Notes: generated by a model from the letters alone, not told the origin. A stretch of DNA of 64,000 nt from Notolepis coatsorum (GCA_963971535.1 OZ020587.1:161134078-161198077), one strand, 5' to 3'; positions 1-12,184 are shown, counted from the stretch's first letter. Made by a program: numbers and translations.

Positions 1-893
1 CTCCCCCTGTCTCTCTCCCCTGTCTCTCTCCCCTGTCTCTCCTGTCTCTCCCCTGTCTCTCCCCTCTCTCCCCTGTCTCTCTCCTGTCTCTCTCCCCTGT
101 CTCTCCCCCACTCTCTCCCCCTGTTTCTCCCCTGTCTCTCTCCTTGTCTCTCTCCTGTCTCTCCCCCTCTCTCTCCTGTCTCTCCCCCCGTCTCTCCCCC
201 CATCTCTCCCCGTTTCTCCCCTGTCTCTCCCCCTCTCTCCTGTCTTTCTCCTGTCTCTCCCCTGTCTCTCTTCTGTCTCTCTCCTGTCTCTCTCTTCTGT
301 CTCTCTCCCTGTCTCTCTCTTCTGTCTCTCTCTTCTCTCTCTCCTGTCGCTCTCCTCTCTCTCTCCTCTCTCTCTCCCTGTCTCTCTCCTGTCTCTCTCC
401 TCTCTCTCTCCTGTCTCTCCCCTCTCTCTCCGTCTCTCCCCTGTCTCTCTCTTCTGTCTCTCTCCCTGTCTCTCTCTTCTGTCTCTCTCCCTGTCTCTCT
501 CCCTGTCTCTCTCCCTGTCTCTCTCCTGTCTCTGCCCTCTCACCCCATGTCTCTCTCCCTGTCTCTCCCCTGTCTCTCCCCTGTCTCTCCCCTCTCTCCT
601 GTCTCTCCCCTGTCTCTTCCCTGTCTCTCTCCTGTCTCTCTCCTGTCTCTCCTGTCTCCCCCCCCTCTCCTGTCTCTCCCCCTGTCTCTCTGCTGTCTCT
701 CTCCCCTGTATCTCCCCTGTCTCTCCCCTGTCTCTCTCCTGTCTCTCTCCTGTCTCTCCCCTGTCTCTCTCCTGTCTCTCCTCCTGTCTCTCCCCTCTCT
801 CTTCTGTCTCTCTCCCCTGTCACTCTCCTGTCTCTCTCCTGTCTTTCTCCTGTCTCTCCCCTGTCTCTCCCCTGTCTCTCCCCAGGCTGGATG
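1..893. repeat. CT-rich polypyrimidine minisatellite (haplotype copy 1)
   Basis: Almost uninterrupted C/T sequence made of variants of CTCTCCCCTGTCTCT. It is open in several frames and would give Ser/Leu/Pro/Cys-rich products, but those are products of composition and not genes. The array ends at a unique stretch starting CCCAGGCTGGATG. The same array reappears at 3064-3892 with small indels. Confidence 0.9.
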
Positions 894-1370
894 ATTAGAC
901 TGTGGGTTAATAGTCTCCTCCAGCGCCCCCCCCCCCGACCCCCAGAGACACGCACCTGTGATGTCCGGCCTTAAAAGGCTGCCCTTCTTTTATCCAGAGT
1001 GGGGTGTAGGACGAGTCTAATGACGTGCAGGACGGGTCTAATGATGTGGACCGTGATTATTATTCAGACAGAGCAAAGAGAGAGGATAAAGGAAACGCCA
1101 TTACGATTTCAGGACAGTTGGTTTCAGTAACGAAAAAAAAAAAAAAGGCATCTTAATTTACATGAGCAAGAGCAATCCTTCCTTTTATCTCGAGGTTGCA
1201 ACAGGGTCATATCTTAACGATTAAAGGAAGGCATCTCGGTCTGTCTCTTTGTGTGTGTGTCTGTATATCTGTCCTTCACATATCTCGAGAAGCGTTCGTC
1301 CAATCGACTCCACACTTGGCACGGGTATTGCTAAGATCCCGATGGAGGGTGGTGTTGAGTGTGTAGTCGA

Positions 1371-2738
1371 CAGTGATGCCACTAACGCGTTACTAAGTAA
1401 CGCGTTATTGTAATCTGATTACTTTCCCCCGAAAATAGTAATCTAACGCGTTAATCTTTACAAGCCAGTAATCTGATTGCAGTTACTTGTTCAAGTGGCT
1501 GTGCGTTACTATTTCGTTACTATCTCATCATAATGCAGGCGGAATGCAGTATTTTCTTTCGTTTTCGACAGTCAAATATACGTTTGGAAAGCTTTTCCTT
1601 GTATTGGGGAGTGACGTCACAGCACGCAAACTCGCGTGTTGAGCCATGCTGGTGGGCGCGGCTGTTATTGTTATTATCAGGCTGCGAGCTAGCAGGGAGA
1701 CGCTCGCGCTCGTAACGCTTCCTTGCACTGGAAGTTCACTAGTCTACTTAACGTTTGTGTAAACTAAGCCGGGTGAAAAAAATATTCACTTTGCGGAGGA
1801 AACAAAATACTGTCTACCGCATATGGAATATACAGCACAGCACGACCATCGACTTCTACAGGACTCGGAGTCGGAGCTGCACCAGCCAAACAGTATGTTC
1901 CACCTTTGAGTTAAACATCTTTTGCTTGCACTATTCATGAACATGGAACACCATACTGCAGTATGTAGGTTGTCAGTAGCACACTGACAACACTGCAGTA
2001 TATATATTCCCTCCCCGCCGTATGTATATTTCCCTCCCACCCACCCACCCCCTCCTAATGTACAGTCCCCTCCCCATCATATGTATATACTCTGTCAGGA
2101 TCTAGGGGTAACAGTACTGTATATTTGAATACCGCTTATGTCACAAATGTATCAGTACTAAATACCTATATGTCCCTATGCCATAAATGTCATGTATGTT
2201 GTGTATGTCATAAATGTCTATATGAATTGAAAATGGGGGACCCTGATGGAAACAAGACAAACGTCTTTCTCAGGTCTGCATCCCCTTAACAATTGTATGT
2301 ATTGAGCCGTACTGTATTGTACCCATTCTGCAATCTGTTAAATAAAGTTTTCATTCATTCATTCACACAATAATAAATAATAATAACGTAGAACCATATC
2401 TGAATGGGGCAGGCCTCAAAGGTAGGCTACATATCAGCCTACATGTGGTGTTATTGACCATTTATCTTTTGTGAAATCTATAGATCTATAGATAGCAAGA
2501 TAGGCCTACCTGCCCTATTAGTACATTTTACTCAAACTGAGTACATTTTACTAAAATTTTTTTGTCATTCTTATGTTGTGGCAGCAGCAGGGGGACGACT
2601 TCGTAACCTAGTTACTTTCAAAGTAACTAAGTTACTCTGATAATCAAGTAATCAGTAAAGTAACTAAGATTACTTTTTAAAGGAGTAATCAGTAATCAGT
2701 AATCAGATTACTTTTACAAGTAATCTGTGGCATCACTG
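1371..2738. mobile_element. Non-autonomous hAT element, copy 1
   Basis: The element starts CAGTGATGCCAC and ends with the inverse complement GTGGCATCACTG. It is flanked by a perfect 8-bp duplication GTAGTCGA at 1363-1370 and 2739-2746, the hAT signature. Near both ends are repeats rich in AGTAATCTGATTAC and ACGCGTTA. No transposase frame is seen in its 1368 bp, so it depends on another element. The intact copy shows what the site looked like before the LTR insertion found in the second copy. Confidence 0.88.
2515..2519. other. Empty target site of the LTR insertion
   Basis: Single CTATT. In the other copy the same 5 bp is duplicated at 5514-5518 and 11947-11951 around the LTR element. Confidence 0.85.
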
Positions 2739-2863
2739 GTAGTCGATCGGATGAGCGGTTCTCGACAGCGCCGCAAGCAGCCATACCACGGTTCTATACA
2801 ACGCTGCAAGCAGCCATACCATGGTTCTCAAGGACGCCGCAGCAGCCATGCCATGGTTCTCTA

Positions 2864-3063
2864 NNNNNNNNNNNNNNNNNNNNNNNNNNNNNNNNNNNNN
2901 NNNNNNNNNNNNNNNNNNNNNNNNNNNNNNNNNNNNNNNNNNNNNNNNNNNNNNNNNNNNNNNNNNNNNNNNNNNNNNNNNNNNNNNNNNNNNNNNNNNN
3001 NNNNNNNNNNNNNNNNNNNNNNNNNNNNNNNNNNNNNNNNNNNNNNNNNNNNNNNNNNNNNNN
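2864..3063. other. Assembly gap (200 N)
   Basis: Exactly 200 unknown bases. The round number indicates an estimated or default gap size. The gap lies between the two copies of the duplicated locus. Confidence 0.99.
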
Positions 3064-3892
3064 CCCCTCTCTCCCCTGTCTCTCTCCTGTCTCTCCCCCA
3101 CTCTCTCCCCCTGTTTCTCCCCTGTCTCTCTCCTTGTCTCTCTCCTGTCTCTCCCCCTCTCTCTCCTGTCTCTCCCCCCGTCTCTCCCCCCATCTCTCCC
3201 CGTTTCTCCCCTGTCTCTCCCCCTCTCTCCTGTCTTTCTCCTGTCTCTCCCCTGTCTCTCTTCTGTCTCTCTCCTGTCTCTCTCTTCTGTCTCTCTCCCT
3301 GTCTCTCTCTTCTGTCTCTCTCTTCTCTCTCTCCTGTCGCTCTCCTCTCTCTCTCCTCTCTCTCTCCCTGTCTCTCTCCTGTCTCTCTCCTCTCTCTCTC
3401 CTGTCTCTCTCCTGTCTCTCCCCTCTATCTCCGTCTCTCCCCTGTCTCTCTCTTCTGTCTCTCTCCCTGTCTCTCTCTTCTGTCTCTCTCCCTGTCTCTC
3501 TCCCTGTCTCTCTCCCTGTCTCTCTCCTGTCTCTGCCCTCTCACCCCATGTCTCTCTCCCTGTCTCTCCCCTGTCTCTCCCCTGTCTCTCCCCTCTCTCC
3601 TGTCTCTCCCCTGTCTCTTCCCTGTCTCTCTCCTGTCTCTCTCCTGTCTCTCCTGTCTCCCCCCCCTCTCCTGTCTCTCCCCCTGTCTCTCTGCTGTCTC
3701 TCTCCCCTGTATCTCCCCTGTCTCTCCCCTGTCTCTCTCCTGTCTCTCTCCTGTCTCTCCCCTGTCTCTCTCCTGTCTCTCCTCCTGTCTCTCCCCTCTC
3801 TCTTCTGTCTCTCTCCCCTGTCACTCTCCTGTCTCTCTCCTGTCTTTCTCCTGTCTCTCCCCTGTCTCTCCCCTGTCTCTCCCCAGGCTGGA
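3064..3892. repeat. CT-rich polypyrimidine minisatellite (haplotype copy 2)
   Basis: Same array as 61-893 with small indels, for example one additional short CT unit near 3400-3420. Frames open through it have no gene character. Confidence 0.9.
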
Positions 3893-5518
3893 TGATTAGA
3901 CTGTGGGTTAATAGTCTCCTCCAGCGCCCCCCCCCCGACCCCCAGAGACACGCACCTGTGATGTCCGGCCTTAAAAGGCTGCCCTTCTTTTATCCAGAGT
4001 GGGGTGTAGGACGAGTCTAATGACGTGCAGGACGGGTCTAATGATGTGGACCGTGATTATTATTCAGACAGAGCAAAGAGAGAGGATAAAGGAAACGCCA
4101 TTACGATTTCAGGACAGTTGGTTTCAGTAACGAAAAAAAAAAAAAGGCATCTTAATTTACATGAGCAAGAGCAATCCTTCCTTTTATCTCGAGGTTGCAA
4201 CAGGGTCATATCTTAACGATTAAAGGAAGGCATCTCGGTCTGTCTCTTTGTGTGTGTGTCTGTATATCTGTCCTTCACATATCTCGAGAAGCGTTCGTCC
4301 AATCGACTCCACACTTGGCACGGGTATTGCTAAGATCCCGATGGAGGGTGGTGTTGAGTGTGTAGTCGACAGTGATGCCACTAACGCGTTACTAAGTAAC
4401 GCGTTATTGTAATCTGATTACTTTCCCCCGAAAATAGTAATCTAACGCGTTAATCTTTACAAGCCAGTAATCTGATTGCAGTTACTTGTTCAAGTGGCTG
4501 TGCGTTACTATTTCGTTACTATCTCATCATAATGCAGGCGGAATGCAGTATTTTCTTTCGTTTTCGACAGTCAAATATACGTTTGGAAAGCTTTTCCTTG
4601 TATTGGGGAGTGACGTCACAGCACGCAAACTCGCGTGTTGAGCCATGCTGGTGGGCGCGGCTGTTATTGTTATTATCAGGCTGCGAGCTAGCAGGGAGAC
4701 GCTCGCGCTCGTAACGCTTCCTTGCACTGGAAGTTCACTAGTCTACTTAACGTTTGTGTAAACTAAGCCGGGTGAAAAAAATATTCACTTTGCGGAGGAA
4801 ACAAAATACTGTCTACCGCATATGGAATATACAGCACAGCACGACCATCGACTTCTACAGGACTCGGAGTCGGAGCTGCACCAGCCAAACAGTATGTTCC
4901 ACCTTTGAGTTAAACATCTTTTGCTTGCACTATTCATGAACATGGAACACCATACTGCAGTATGTAGGTTGTCAGTAGCACACTGACAACACTGCAGTAT
5001 ATATATTCCCTCCCCGCCGTATGTATATTTCCCTCCCACCCACCCACCCCCTCCTAATGTACAGTCCCCTCCCCATCATATGTATATACTCTGTCAGGAT
5101 CTAGGGGTAACAGTACTGTATATTTGAATACCGCTTATGTCACAAATGTATCAGTACTAAATACCTATATGTCCCTATGCCATAAATGTCATGTATGTTG
5201 TGTATGTCATAAATGTCTATATGAATTGAAAATGGGGGACCCTGATGGAAACAAGACAAACGTCTTTCTCAGGTCTGCATCCCCTTAACAATTGTATGTA
5301 TTGAGCCGTACTGTATTGTACCCATTCTGCAATCTGTTAAATAAAGTTTTCATTCATTCATTCACACAATAATAAATAATAATAACGTAGAACCATATCT
5401 GAATGGGGCAGGCCTCAAAGGTAGGCTACATATCAGCCTACATGTGGTGTTATTGACCATTTATCTTTTGTGAAATCTATAGATCTATAGATAGCAAGAT
5501 AGGCCTACCTGCCCTATT

Positions 5519-7869
5519 TGTTATGGTTTGTAACCGACCCCAATCGCACAACACAAGACAGGTATGATGGTTTGCCAAGAAACAGATATCTATTGAGAGA
5601 CAGGGAAAAAAGGGCACTGTCCCTTTAAGGGAGAACACAAATACAGGAATATAACAAGAGGGGAAAAACTAGGTGCCTTTAAGAGGCGGGCAGGAAAAGG
5701 GAACACTAAGGGAAGGTTAATGAACGCTAGGGGAAACATTAAAGGAACGCTAGGGGAAGGTTAAAGGAACAGAGGAACTAGAGACTAGGAGATGTCGGGA
5801 CAAGGAGAGCTAGGGAACAGGAGAACTGGGGACTAGGAGAACTAGGGACAAGGAACTAGGTGGAACAAGAAGGGGAGGACTTGGGACCAGGAACTAGGTG
5901 GAACTAGAAAGGGGAGAACTAGGGACAGAGGGGACTGAGGCCCGCGGAGGCGGGCTGGGGACAGGGAGGAACAGGGAGGACTGGTGGGAAACATCTGGGC
6001 TGCTCTGCAGAACAGAGGAGAGGGTTAATATTCAAAAGGGAACAACAGAGCAGATGCAGAACAGTCCAAATAAACAAAGTAACAAAGTAATAATATCTTC
6101 GTGTGACAAACACACAGGGGGAGATGTAATGTCCAAAAATACTATCTAAGTGAGAACAAAAACAGAGTGGGAAATGAAATGTCCAAACTACTAACTAAGT
6201 GAGAACAAAAAAGGAGGAATTACGCTGGGTGAGTGACTTAACAATCAAAACTCACCCAAGCGTATGCGGAATGGTACAGGAACGCAGCGGGACGGGGGCA
6301 AGAGGCATTACGCTGGGTGAGTGACATCACAATCAAAACTCACCCAGGCGTATGCGTAATGGTGCAGGAACAGCAGCGGGACGGGGGCAAGAGGCATTAC
6401 GCTGGGTGAGTGACATCACAATCAAAACTCACCCAGGCGTATGCGTAATGGTGCAGGAACAGCAGCGGCGGCGAGGGTGTCGCCACCGGGTAGCTGGCTG
6501 TCCGAGCCGAGGAACAGAGTGCTGGAACAGCGGCGGTGGCGAGGGTGTCGTCAACCGGGTAGCCGCTGTCGGAGCCGAGGAACAGAGTGCTGGAACAGCG
6601 GCGGTGGCGAGGGTGTCGTCCACCGGGTAGCCGCTGTCGGAGCCGAGGAACAGGGTGCTGGAACAGCGGCGGTGGCGAGGGTGTCGTCAACCGGGTAGCC
6701 GCTGTCGGAGCCGAGGAACAGAGTGCTGGAACAGCGGCGGTGGCGAGGGTGTCGTCCACCGGGTAGCCGCTGTCGGAGCCGAGGAACAGGGTGCTGGAAC
6801 AGCGGCGGTGGCGAGGGTGTCGTCCACCGGGTAGCCGCTGTCGGAGCCGAGGAACATAGTGGCGCGCCACACCTTGGTGTGCACGTCGGAACCGAGAGAC
6901 GCCTCGGGGTGCGTCTGCGAGGAGGAGTGTGCCAAGCACGAGGATCCTTGGAAGATGCGCGTTGCGCGCTGGAGACTGGAGAGCGTGCCAAGCCCTTGAA
7001 GATGCGCGTTGCGCGCTGGTGACTGGAGAGCGTGCCAAGCCCTTGCAGATGCGCGTTGCGCGCTGGTGACTGGAGAGCGTGCCAAGCACAAGGATCCTTG
7101 GAAGATGCGCGTTGCGCGCTGGAGACTGGAGAGCGTGCCAAGCCCTTGAAGATGCGCGTTGCGCGCTGGTGACTGGAGAGCGTGTCAAGCCCTTGCAGAT
7201 GCGCGTTGCGCGCTGGTGACTGGAGAGCGTGCCAAGCACGAGGATCCTTGGAAGATGCGCGTTGCGCGCTGGAGACTGGAGAGCGTGCCAAGCTCGAGGG
7301 TTCTTGGAAGATGCGCATTGCGCGCTGGTCTGGAGAGCGTGCCAAGCTTGAGCGTCCTTGGAAGATGCGCGTTGCGCGCTGAGGACTGGAGAGCGTCTGC
7401 GCTGGTCTGGATGTGCGTCAGGACGAACAGCTGCGCGGGGGTCTGCAGTGGAACGCTGGGGTGCCTCCCGTGGAAGTACAGGGAGCGCAGACCAGTCTCC
7501 CCCACAGGCAACGGCGACAGCTGGCGAAGGCTGGAGCAAACATCTCGACGCCGGAGAATGGAACAGCATAGGCAGACAGAGGATCTCCCGAAAGAGTCTA
7601 GATGTTTAGAGAATATGACTCGGCAAGTATACAACACGACCCCACGCCGAAACGAGGGGAAGAGCCCTGGTATTTAAAGCCCACAGGGGAACTAATTAGC
7701 CTGCCACCACAGGTGTGAGAGGTAATTGATAATAGTCCAGGTGTGGCCACTGAGAGTAAACGAGAGTAAAGAACGAGAGGGTGGGGGCTAGAGAGAGTGA
7801 GTGAGGAATTCCTAACAGTAGGCTTAAAGAAGACAGAGAAAGTTGGTGAGCAGCGGACAAAACCTCACA
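5519..7869 (-). repeat. Left LTR (3' LTR in sense) of non-autonomous element
   Basis: 2351 bp, TG..CA ends. It holds three tandem blocks: about three 88-89-bp units with the motif GCTGGGTGAGTGAC (from 6224), about six 68-bp units (6451-6856), and about ten 45-60-bp units with GATGCGCGTTGCGCGCTGG (6951-7390). Long minus-strand open frames across these blocks come from the repeats and are not genes. Confidence 0.9.
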
Positions 7870-7882
7870 GTACCCCCCCCTC
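7870..7882 (-). promoter_or_regulatory. Polypurine tract of non-autonomous element
   Basis: On the minus strand a G-rich run ending GTAC directly abuts the LTR start TGTGAGG. This is the place and composition expected for the primer of plus-strand DNA synthesis. Confidence 0.6.
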
Positions 7883-8039
7883 AACGGGAGCCACCTGGCG
7901 ACCCAAAACAAATACAGACAGAGTGGCAGGGGGCAAAACAAGACAAAAACAAAAGGTACTGGCCAAGCCAGCAGGGGAAGCCACCACAAGAGTGGGGCTA
8001 GCAAAAGAAACAGGGTCGCCGAGGGGTAACTAGGGTAGC

Positions 8040-9340
8040 AGAGGGGCAACAGGAGGAACTGGCCTAGAGGAAACCGGGCCTAGAGGAACCGGGTCAGGAG
8101 GAACTGGGTCCAGAGAACTAGTCCAGAGGAACTGGTCTAGAGAACTGGCCTAGAGAACTGGCCAAGAGAACTGGCCTAGAGAACCGGTCTAGAGAACTGG
8201 TCTAGAGGAACTGGTCTAGAGGAACTGAGGGGCAAGCAGGGTAGCTAAGGGGTAACCATGGTAGCACCGGGAAAGGGCTAGCAGAGGGAAAGGGTAGCCG
8301 CCAGGGCACCGAGCTACAGGGCCTATGCTAGCTGTACTGTTACATCAACATAGAGGCTGCGCAAGCTGCCGGAGCTAGGCTAGCAGAGGGAAGGTTAGCT
8401 GCCAGGGCACTGATAGCTACAGGGCCTATGCTAGCTGTACTGCTACATCAACATAGAGGCTGCGCAAGCTGCCGAGCTAGGCTAGCAGGGGGAAGGGGTA
8501 GCTGCCAAGGCACTGATAGCTACAGGGCCTATGCTAGCTGTACTGCTACATCAACATAGAGGCTGCGCTAGCTGCCGAGCTAGGCTAGCAGGGGGAAAGG
8601 GTAGCTGCCAAGGCACTGATAGCTACAGGGCCTATGCCAGCTGTACTGCTACATTAACATAGAGGCTGCGCTAGCTGCCGGAGCTAGGCTGGCAGACAGG
8701 GCTGGACCAGCATGAGAGAACAAGCTAGCTGGAAGGACAGTCCTAGCTGTGTGAGATAAACTGACCTTGCTAGCTGAAAGGGCAGTCCTAGCAGTGGGAA
8801 TACAACTACACAAAAAGTGGAGGCCATGCAGAGGGACCGGGTTAGCCGCTTGGGCCTGGCTAGCCACAGGGCCTATGTCAGCTGCAAGGCTGCATCAACA
8901 TAGAGGCTGTGCTAACAGCCGGGGCCAAGCTAGCAGACCGGGACCATGCAGAGGGAACTGGGTTAGCCGCCAGGGCATGGCTAGCTACAGGGCCCATGCC
9001 AGCAGCAAGGGCTGCATAAACATAGAGGCTGTGCTAGCAGCCGGGGCTAAGCTAGCAGACTGGGGCTCTGCTGAGGGACTGGGTTAGCTGCCAGGGCATG
9101 GCTAGCTACAGGGCCTATGCCAGCAGTAAGGGCTGCATTAACATAGAGGCTGTGCTAGCCGCCGGGGTAAAGCTAGCAGACAGGGCCATGCTGGTAGTAG
9201 AGGCCTAACAAGCTGCAGGGGGGTCAAACAGGGCTAAGAGGGGAGCTAAACAGGGAAGCTAAACAGGGCTAACAGGGAAGCAAATGGGGGAGTCAACAGG
9301 CTAACAGGGGAGCTAACCGGGGAGACCAACAAGCTAACAG
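8040..9340. repeat. Internal tandem repeats of non-autonomous LTR element
   Basis: 8040-8235 is made of about 18-20-bp units around GAGGAACTGGTCTAGAGAA. 8341-9200 holds about seven units marked by ACATCAACATAGAGGCTG. The first four are 101-105 bp apart and the next three about 121-122 bp apart or with a larger gap. 9200-9380 has short AGCTAACAGG units. No coding capacity was recognised. Confidence 0.85.
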
Positions 9341-9447
9341 GGGAGCTAACAGGCTAACAAGGAAGCTAGAGGGGAGCTAGAGGGAACAAGAAAAAAAAAA
9401 GGCAAACTCAACATACACCGTCTGTGCTGGCTGGGGTCGTCGATTTG

Positions 9448-9457
9448 GTGGGGTCGT
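9448..9457 (-). promoter_or_regulatory. Predicted self-priming site (PBS), non-autonomous element
   Basis: Minus-strand ACGACCCCAC, two bases inside the LTR. It has no TGG start expected of a tRNA-primed site. It is the exact complement of GTGGGGTCGT at the predicted transcript start in the LTR (11722-11713). Confidence 0.7.
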
Positions 9458-9459
9458 AC

Positions 9460-11946
9460 TGTTATGGTTTGTAACCGACCCCAATCGCACAACACAAGAC
9501 AGGTATGATGGTTTGCCAAGAAACAGATATCTATTGAGAGACAGGGAAAAAAGGGCACTGTCCCTTTAAGGGAGAACACAAATACAGGAATATAACAAGA
9601 GGGGAAAAACTAGGTGCCTTTAAGAGGCGGGCAGGAAAAGGGAACACTAAGGGAAGGTTAATGAACGCTAGGGGAAACATTAAAGGAACGCTAGGGGAAG
9701 GTTAAAGGAACAGAGGAACTAGAGACTAGGAGATGTCGGGACAAGGAGAGCTAGGGAACAGGAGAACTGGGGACTAGGAGAACTAGGGACAAGGAACTAG
9801 GTGGAACAAGAAGGGGAGGACTTGGGACCAGGAACTAGGTGGAACTAGAAAGGGGAAAACTAGGGACAGAGGGGACTGAGGCCCGCGGAGGCGGGCTGGG
9901 GACAGGGAGGAACAGGGAGGACTGGTGGGAAACATCTGGGCTGCTCTGCAGAACAGAGGAGAGGGTTAATATTCAAAAGGGAACAACAGAGCAGATGCAG
10001 AACAGTCCAAATAAACAAAGTAACAAAGTAATAATATCTTCGTGTGACAAACACACAGGGGGAGATGTAATGTCCAAAAATACTATCTAAGTGAGAACAA
10101 AAACAGAGTGGGAAATGAAATGTCCAAACTACTAACTAAGTGAGAACAAAAAAGGAGGAATTACGCTGGGTGAGTGACTTAACAATCAAAACTCACCCAA
10201 GCGTATGCGGAATGGTACAGGAACGCAGCGGGACGGGGGCAAGAGGCATTACGCTGGGTGAGTGACATCACAATCAAAACTCACCCAGGCGTATGCGTAA
10301 TGGTGCAGGAACAGCAGCGGGACGGGGGCAAGAGGCATTACGCTGGGTGAGTGACATCACAATCAAAACTCACCCAGGCGTATGCGTAATGGTGCAGGAA
10401 CAGCAGCGGCGGCGAGGGTGTCGCCACCGGGTAGCTGGCTGTCCGAGCCGAGGAACAGAGTGCTGGAACAGCGGCGGTGGCGAGGGTGTCGTCAACCGGG
10501 TAGCCGCTGTCGGAGCCGAGGAACAGAGTGCTGGAACAGCGGCGGTGGCGAGGGTGTCGTCCACCGGGTAGCCGCTGTCGGAGCCGAGGAACAGGGTGCT
10601 GGAACAGCGGCGGTGGCGAGGGTGTCGTCAACCGGGTAGCCGCTGTCGGAGCCGAGGAACAGAGTGCTGGAACAGCGGCGGTGGCGAGGGTGTCGTCCAC
10701 CGGGTAGCCGCTGTCGGAGCCGAGGAACAGGGTGCTGGAACAGCGGCGGTGGCGAGGGTGTCGTCAACCGGGTAGCCGCTGTCGGAGCCGAGGAACAGAG
10801 TGCTGGAACAGCGGCGGTGGCGAGGGTGTCGTCCACCGGGTAGCCGCTGTCGGAGCCGAGGAACAGGGTGCTGGAACAGCGGCGGTGGCGAGGGTGTCGT
10901 CCACCGGGTAGCCGCTGTCGGAGCCGAGGAACAGAGTGGCGCGCCACACCTTGGTGTGCACGTCGGAACCGAGAGACGCCTCGGGGTGCGTCTGCGAGGA
11001 GGAGTGTGCCAAGCACGAGGATCCTTGGAAGATGCGCGTTGCGCGCTGGAGACTGGAGAGCGTGCCAAGCCCTTGAAGATGCGCGTTGCGCGCTGGTGAC
11101 TGGAGAGCGTGCCAAGCCCTTGCAGATGCGCGTTGCGCGCTGGTGACTGGAGAGCGTGCCAAGCACGAGGATCCTTGGAAGATGCGCGTTGCGCGCTGGA
11201 GACTGGAGAGCGTGCCAAGCCCTTGAAGATGCGCGTTGCGCGCTGGTGACTGGAGAGCGTGTCAAGCCCTTGCAGATGCGCGTTGCGCGCTGGTGACTGG
11301 AGAGCGTGCCAAGCACGAGGATCCTTGGAAGATGCGCGTTGCGCGCTGGAGACTGGAGAGCGTGCCAAGCTCGAGGGTTCTTGGAAGATGCGCATTGCGC
11401 GCTGGTCTGGAGAGCGTGCCAAGCTCGAGCGTCCTTGGAAGATGCGCGTTGCGCGCTGAGGACTGGAGAGCGTCTGCGCTGGTCTGGATGTGCGTCAGGA
11501 CGAACAGCTGCGCGGGGGTCTGCAGTGGAACGCTGGGGTGCCTCCCGTGGAAGTACAGGGAGCGCAGACCAGTCTCCCCCACAGGCAACGGCGACAGCTG
11601 GCGAAGGCTGGAGCAAACATCTCGACGCCGGAGAATGGAACAGCATAGGCAGACAGAGGATCTCCCGAAAGAGTCTAGATGTTTAGAGAATATGACTCGG
11701 CAAGTATACAACACGACCCCACGCCGAAACGAGGGGAAGAGCCCTGGTATTTAAAGCCCACAGGGGAACTAATTAGCCTGCCACCACAGGTGTGAGAGGT
11801 AATTGATAATAGTCCAGGTGTGGCCACTGAGAGTAAACGAGAGTAAAGAACGAGAGGGTGGGGGCTAGAGAGAGTGAGTGAGGAATTCCTAACAGTAGGC
11901 TTAAAGAAGACAGAGAAAGTTGGTGAGCAGCGGACAAAACCTCACA
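9460..11946 (-). repeat. Right LTR (5' LTR in sense) of non-autonomous element
   Basis: 2487 bp, otherwise nearly identical to the left LTR. The 136-bp length difference equals exactly two 68-bp units: about eight units here (10392-10936) against six in the left LTR. The LTRs were identical at insertion, so the array has changed copy number since then or during reverse transcription. Confidence 0.9.
11713..11755 (-). promoter_or_regulatory. LTR promoter: TATA box and predicted start
   Basis: Minus-strand TTTAAATA at 11755-11748 lies 33 nt before GTGGGGTCGT (11722-11713). The latter is the exact complement of the inner site at 9457-9448. The start point is inferred from this spacing and complementarity. 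Confidence 0.65.
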
Positions 11947-12184
11947 CTATTAGTACATTTTACTCAAACTGAGTACATTTTACTACATTTTTTTTGTCAT
12001 TCTTATGTTGTGGCAGCAGCAGGGGGGACGACTTCGTAACCTAGTTACTTTCAAAGTAACTAAGTTACTCTGATAATCAAGTAATCAGTAAAGTAACTAA
12101 GATTACTTTTTAAAGGAGTAATCAGTAATCAGTAATCAGATTACTTTTACAAGTAATCTGTGGCATCACTGGTAGTCGATCGGA

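Larger units (their letters stand above)
61..2863. other. Duplicated locus, copy 1 (empty site for LTR element)
   Basis: This stretch matches 3064 onward at an offset of about 3000 bp, base for base apart from scattered SNPs, homopolymer and CT-array length changes. It contains the CT array, about 470 bp of unique sequence (894-1370), a complete short hAT element (1371-2738) and the start of a CATACCATGGTTCT repeat. It stops at the N gap, where its last bases match 12297-12299 of copy 2. It lacks the 6.4-kb LTR insertion seen in copy 2. The pattern fits an alternative haplotype better than an ancient duplication. Confidence 0.8.
5519..11946 (-). mobile_element. Non-autonomous Gypsy-related LTR element
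   Basis: Two long terminal repeats starting TGTTATGG and ending CCTCACA on the plus strand enclose 1590 bp without gag or pol. The target duplication is CTATT on both sides. Orientation is minus. The plus-strand left inner end (GTACCCCC..CGGGAGCCACC) resembles the pol end of the complete element at 15197-21683, and the right inner end resembles the start of its gag, but the gag ATG has become ATCG. The interior was replaced by tandem repeats. Movement would need proteins from a related autonomous element. A 10-nt self-priming site is conserved. Confidence 0.88.
4370..12171. mobile_element. Non-autonomous hAT element, copy 2, split by LTR insertion
   Basis: Same element as 1371-2738, with GTAGTCGA target duplications at 4362-4369 and 12172-12179. 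The hAT parts are 4370-5518 and 11952-12171. The sequence between them is the LTR element plus one copy of the CTATT duplication. The LTR insertion is therefore younger than the hAT insertion. Confidence 0.88.

Noticed and set aside
144-974. Long Ser/Leu/Pro/Cys-rich frame (276 codons), similar frames at 2727-4020
   Set aside because: They are translations of the CT array in three frames and partly of the N gap; no domain or codon structure.
6397-7569. 390-codon minus-strand frame (also 10492-11646)
   Set aside because: It runs through the 68-bp and 45-60-bp repeats inside the LTRs, and the repeats are open in several frames. Not a protein gene of the element.
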